Shown here in pieces: positions 6,232 through 6,852 of a stretch of DNA of 6,852 nt. Under the pieces are notes generated by a model, which saw nothing but the letters and a program-made list of their open reading frames with translations, made no database searches and was not told the origin of the DNA. This DNA comes from Bacillota bacterium (GTDB lineage Bacteria > Bacillota > Sulfobacillia > JAJZYS01 > JAJYTV01), in the NCBI GenBank assembly GCA_021792885.1, contig JAJYTV010000095.1, positions 1-6,852 of the forward strand, read 5' to 3'. Numbering within the stretch: position 1 is the first letter of the stretch; every line of letters starts with the position of its first letter. A program made the position numbers and the translations under genes.

Positions 6232-6385
6232 CGTGAGGGCTGTCGCCGCCAGAAGGTTCGGTACGATGGGTGCAGCGGAGCGCAGTCAGGTTGATCGCGC
6301 ACCTGATGTAGACTGTGTACGTTCCGCCGACCCCGCTTCGGACTGTGCGTACCGTTCTGGCGTCAGTCCTGCGATCCTCGAGCGG
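6232..6385. other. Gene-poor stretch upstream of guaB
   Basis: I recognise no gene here on either strand. It would be the place for an antitoxin or a promoter of the PIN relic, but no antitoxin-like reading frame is visible. GACTGTG occurs at 6311-6317 and again at 6341-6347, exactly 30 bp apart. Each copy is followed by a related TAC/GTTC sequence, giving an imperfect direct repeat of about 18-21 nt. Its role is unknown. Confidence 0.4.
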
Positions 6386-6414
6386 TTGTTCGACATATTT
6401 GCCCGTGCTATGCT
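6386..6414 (+). promoter_or_regulatory. Predicted sigma-A-type promoter of guaB (extended -10)
   Basis: The -35 element is TTGTTC (6386-6391), followed by a 17-nt spacer and the -10 element TATGCT (6409-6414), preceded by TGC, which makes an extended -10. The predicted transcript would begin near 6420 and have a leader of about 28 nt, too short for a riboswitch. The region is AT-richer than its surroundings. This is a pattern match by eye. Confidence 0.6.
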
Positions 6415-6447
6415 ACCCTAAGCAGTTTGAAGGGGAGGATCCAGCCA

Positions 6448-6852
6448 GTGGCCGGCCAGAAGGTACTGCGCGAAGGACTGACGTTCGACGACGTGCTGCT
6501 CGTACCCGCCCATTCGTCGGTGCTACCGAACGACGTCGATACGCGCACGCGCTTCACCCGCCGCCTGCGCCTGAACGTTCCGATCATCTCCGCGGGCATG
6601 GACACGGTGACGGAAGCCAGGATGGCGATCGCCATGGCGCGCGAAGGCGGCGTCGGCGTCATCCATAAGAACCTCAGCATCGAGGAGCAGGCGGTCGAGG
6701 TCGACAAGGTGAAGCGCTCCGAGCATGGCGTCATCTGGCACCCGATCTTCCTGACGCGAGACCACACCATCCGCGACGCGCTCGAGATGATGGCGAAATA
6801 CCGCATCTCGGGCGTTCCTATTGTCGAGGACGAGCGGCTCATCGGCATCATC
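6448..6852 (+). CDS. guaB: IMP dehydrogenase GuaB (5' part; 3' end outside the window)
   Basis: GuaB oxidises IMP to XMP with NAD+, the committed step of GMP synthesis. 135 codons are visible of a protein usually near 490 residues. The N-terminus has the classical GLTFDDVLLVPA, then NVPIISAGMDTVTEARMAIAMAREGGVGVIHKN and EVDKVKRSE. The first CBS (Bateman) domain then begins around FLTRDHTIRDALEMMAKYRISGVPIV and is cut by the window edge. The catalytic cysteine loop is beyond the window. The GTG start at 6448 has GGGGAGG (6432-6438) 9 nt upstream and follows the predicted promoter directly, so guaB is probably its own transcription unit. The sequence style resembles Bacillota GuaB. Nothing is unusual in the visible part. 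Confidence 0.97.
   Translation, partial: MAGQKVLREGLTFDDVLLVPAHSSVLPNDVDTRTRFTRRLRLNVPIISAGMDTVTEARMAIAMAREGGVGVIHKNLSIEEQAVEVDKVKRSEHGVIWHPIFLTRDHTIRDALEMMAKYRISGVPIVEDERLIGII

Noticed and set aside
6381..6400. Possible PurR box (GTTCG core at 6388-6392) over the guaB -35.
   Set aside because: It matches the Bacillus PurBox consensus at only about 9 of 13 positions and lacks the paired, oppositely oriented second box.
5789..6421. A 210-codon + strand open frame across the murC-guaB gap.
   Set aside because: It has no recognisable motif, no clear Shine-Dalgarno, runs antisense to the PIN relic, and ends inside the predicted guaB promoter/-10 region.
1..6852. CRISPR arrays, tRNA or rRNA genes, insertion sequences, riboswitches.
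   Set aside because: I saw no regularly spaced repeats, no cloverleaf or rRNA-like sequence, no transposase motifs or terminal inverted repeats, and no leader long enough for a riboswitch.

Overview
The window is a compact, high-GC (about 70-80% in the coding lines I counted by hand) bacterial housekeeping segment. All intact genes lie on the + strand. Two things point to a Bacillota (Firmicutes) lineage with a GC-rich genome: the thiL-tsaE-tsaB-rimI-tsaD order, which matches the thiL-ydiBCDE order of Bacillus, and a YvoF-type acyltransferase close to the Bacillus subtilis protein. This assignment is an inference, and I cannot name a genus.

Region 1 (1-3205) is a tightly packed operon. It holds the 3' part of thiL, then tsaE, tsaB, rimI and tsaD. 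Junctions are 4-nt stop/start overlaps (GTGA, ATGA, GTGA), or a 1-nt gap before rimI. TsaE, TsaB and TsaD form the complex that transfers threonylcarbamoyl to A37 of ANN-decoding tRNAs (t6A). RimI is the GNAT N-acetyltransferase that commonly travels with it. ThiL makes thiamine diphosphate. TsaC, which makes the threonylcarbamoyl-AMP substrate, is not in the window.

Region 2 (3206-4283) starts with a strong perfect inverted repeat lying directly against the next start codon. Two left-handed beta-helix (hexapeptide repeat) proteins follow: a YvoF-like acyltransferase and a gamma-carbonic-anhydrase-family protein that starts with TTG behind a strong Shine-Dalgarno. Their reading frames overlap by 76 nt.

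Region 3 (4284-5737) is murC, UDP-N-acetylmuramate--L-alanine ligase, complete and well conserved, with an excellent ribosome binding site.

Region 4 (5738-6447) is the only long stretch without an intact gene. Its GC content drops to about 60%. It contains the decaying remains of a PIN-domain (VapC-like) ribonuclease on the minus strand. The start region is frameshifted and partly deleted, and no stop codon follows the domain. A 13-bp perfect inverted repeat lies inside the relic. The end of the region carries an extended -10 sigma-A-type promoter and a Shine-Dalgarno for guaB.

Region 5 (6448-6852) is the 5' part of guaB (IMP dehydrogenase), cut by the window edge.

I found no convincing undescribed system. 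The items most worth a second look are the hairpin masking the acyltransferase start, the out-of-frame overlap between the two beta-helix genes, and the PIN relic with its internal palindrome.
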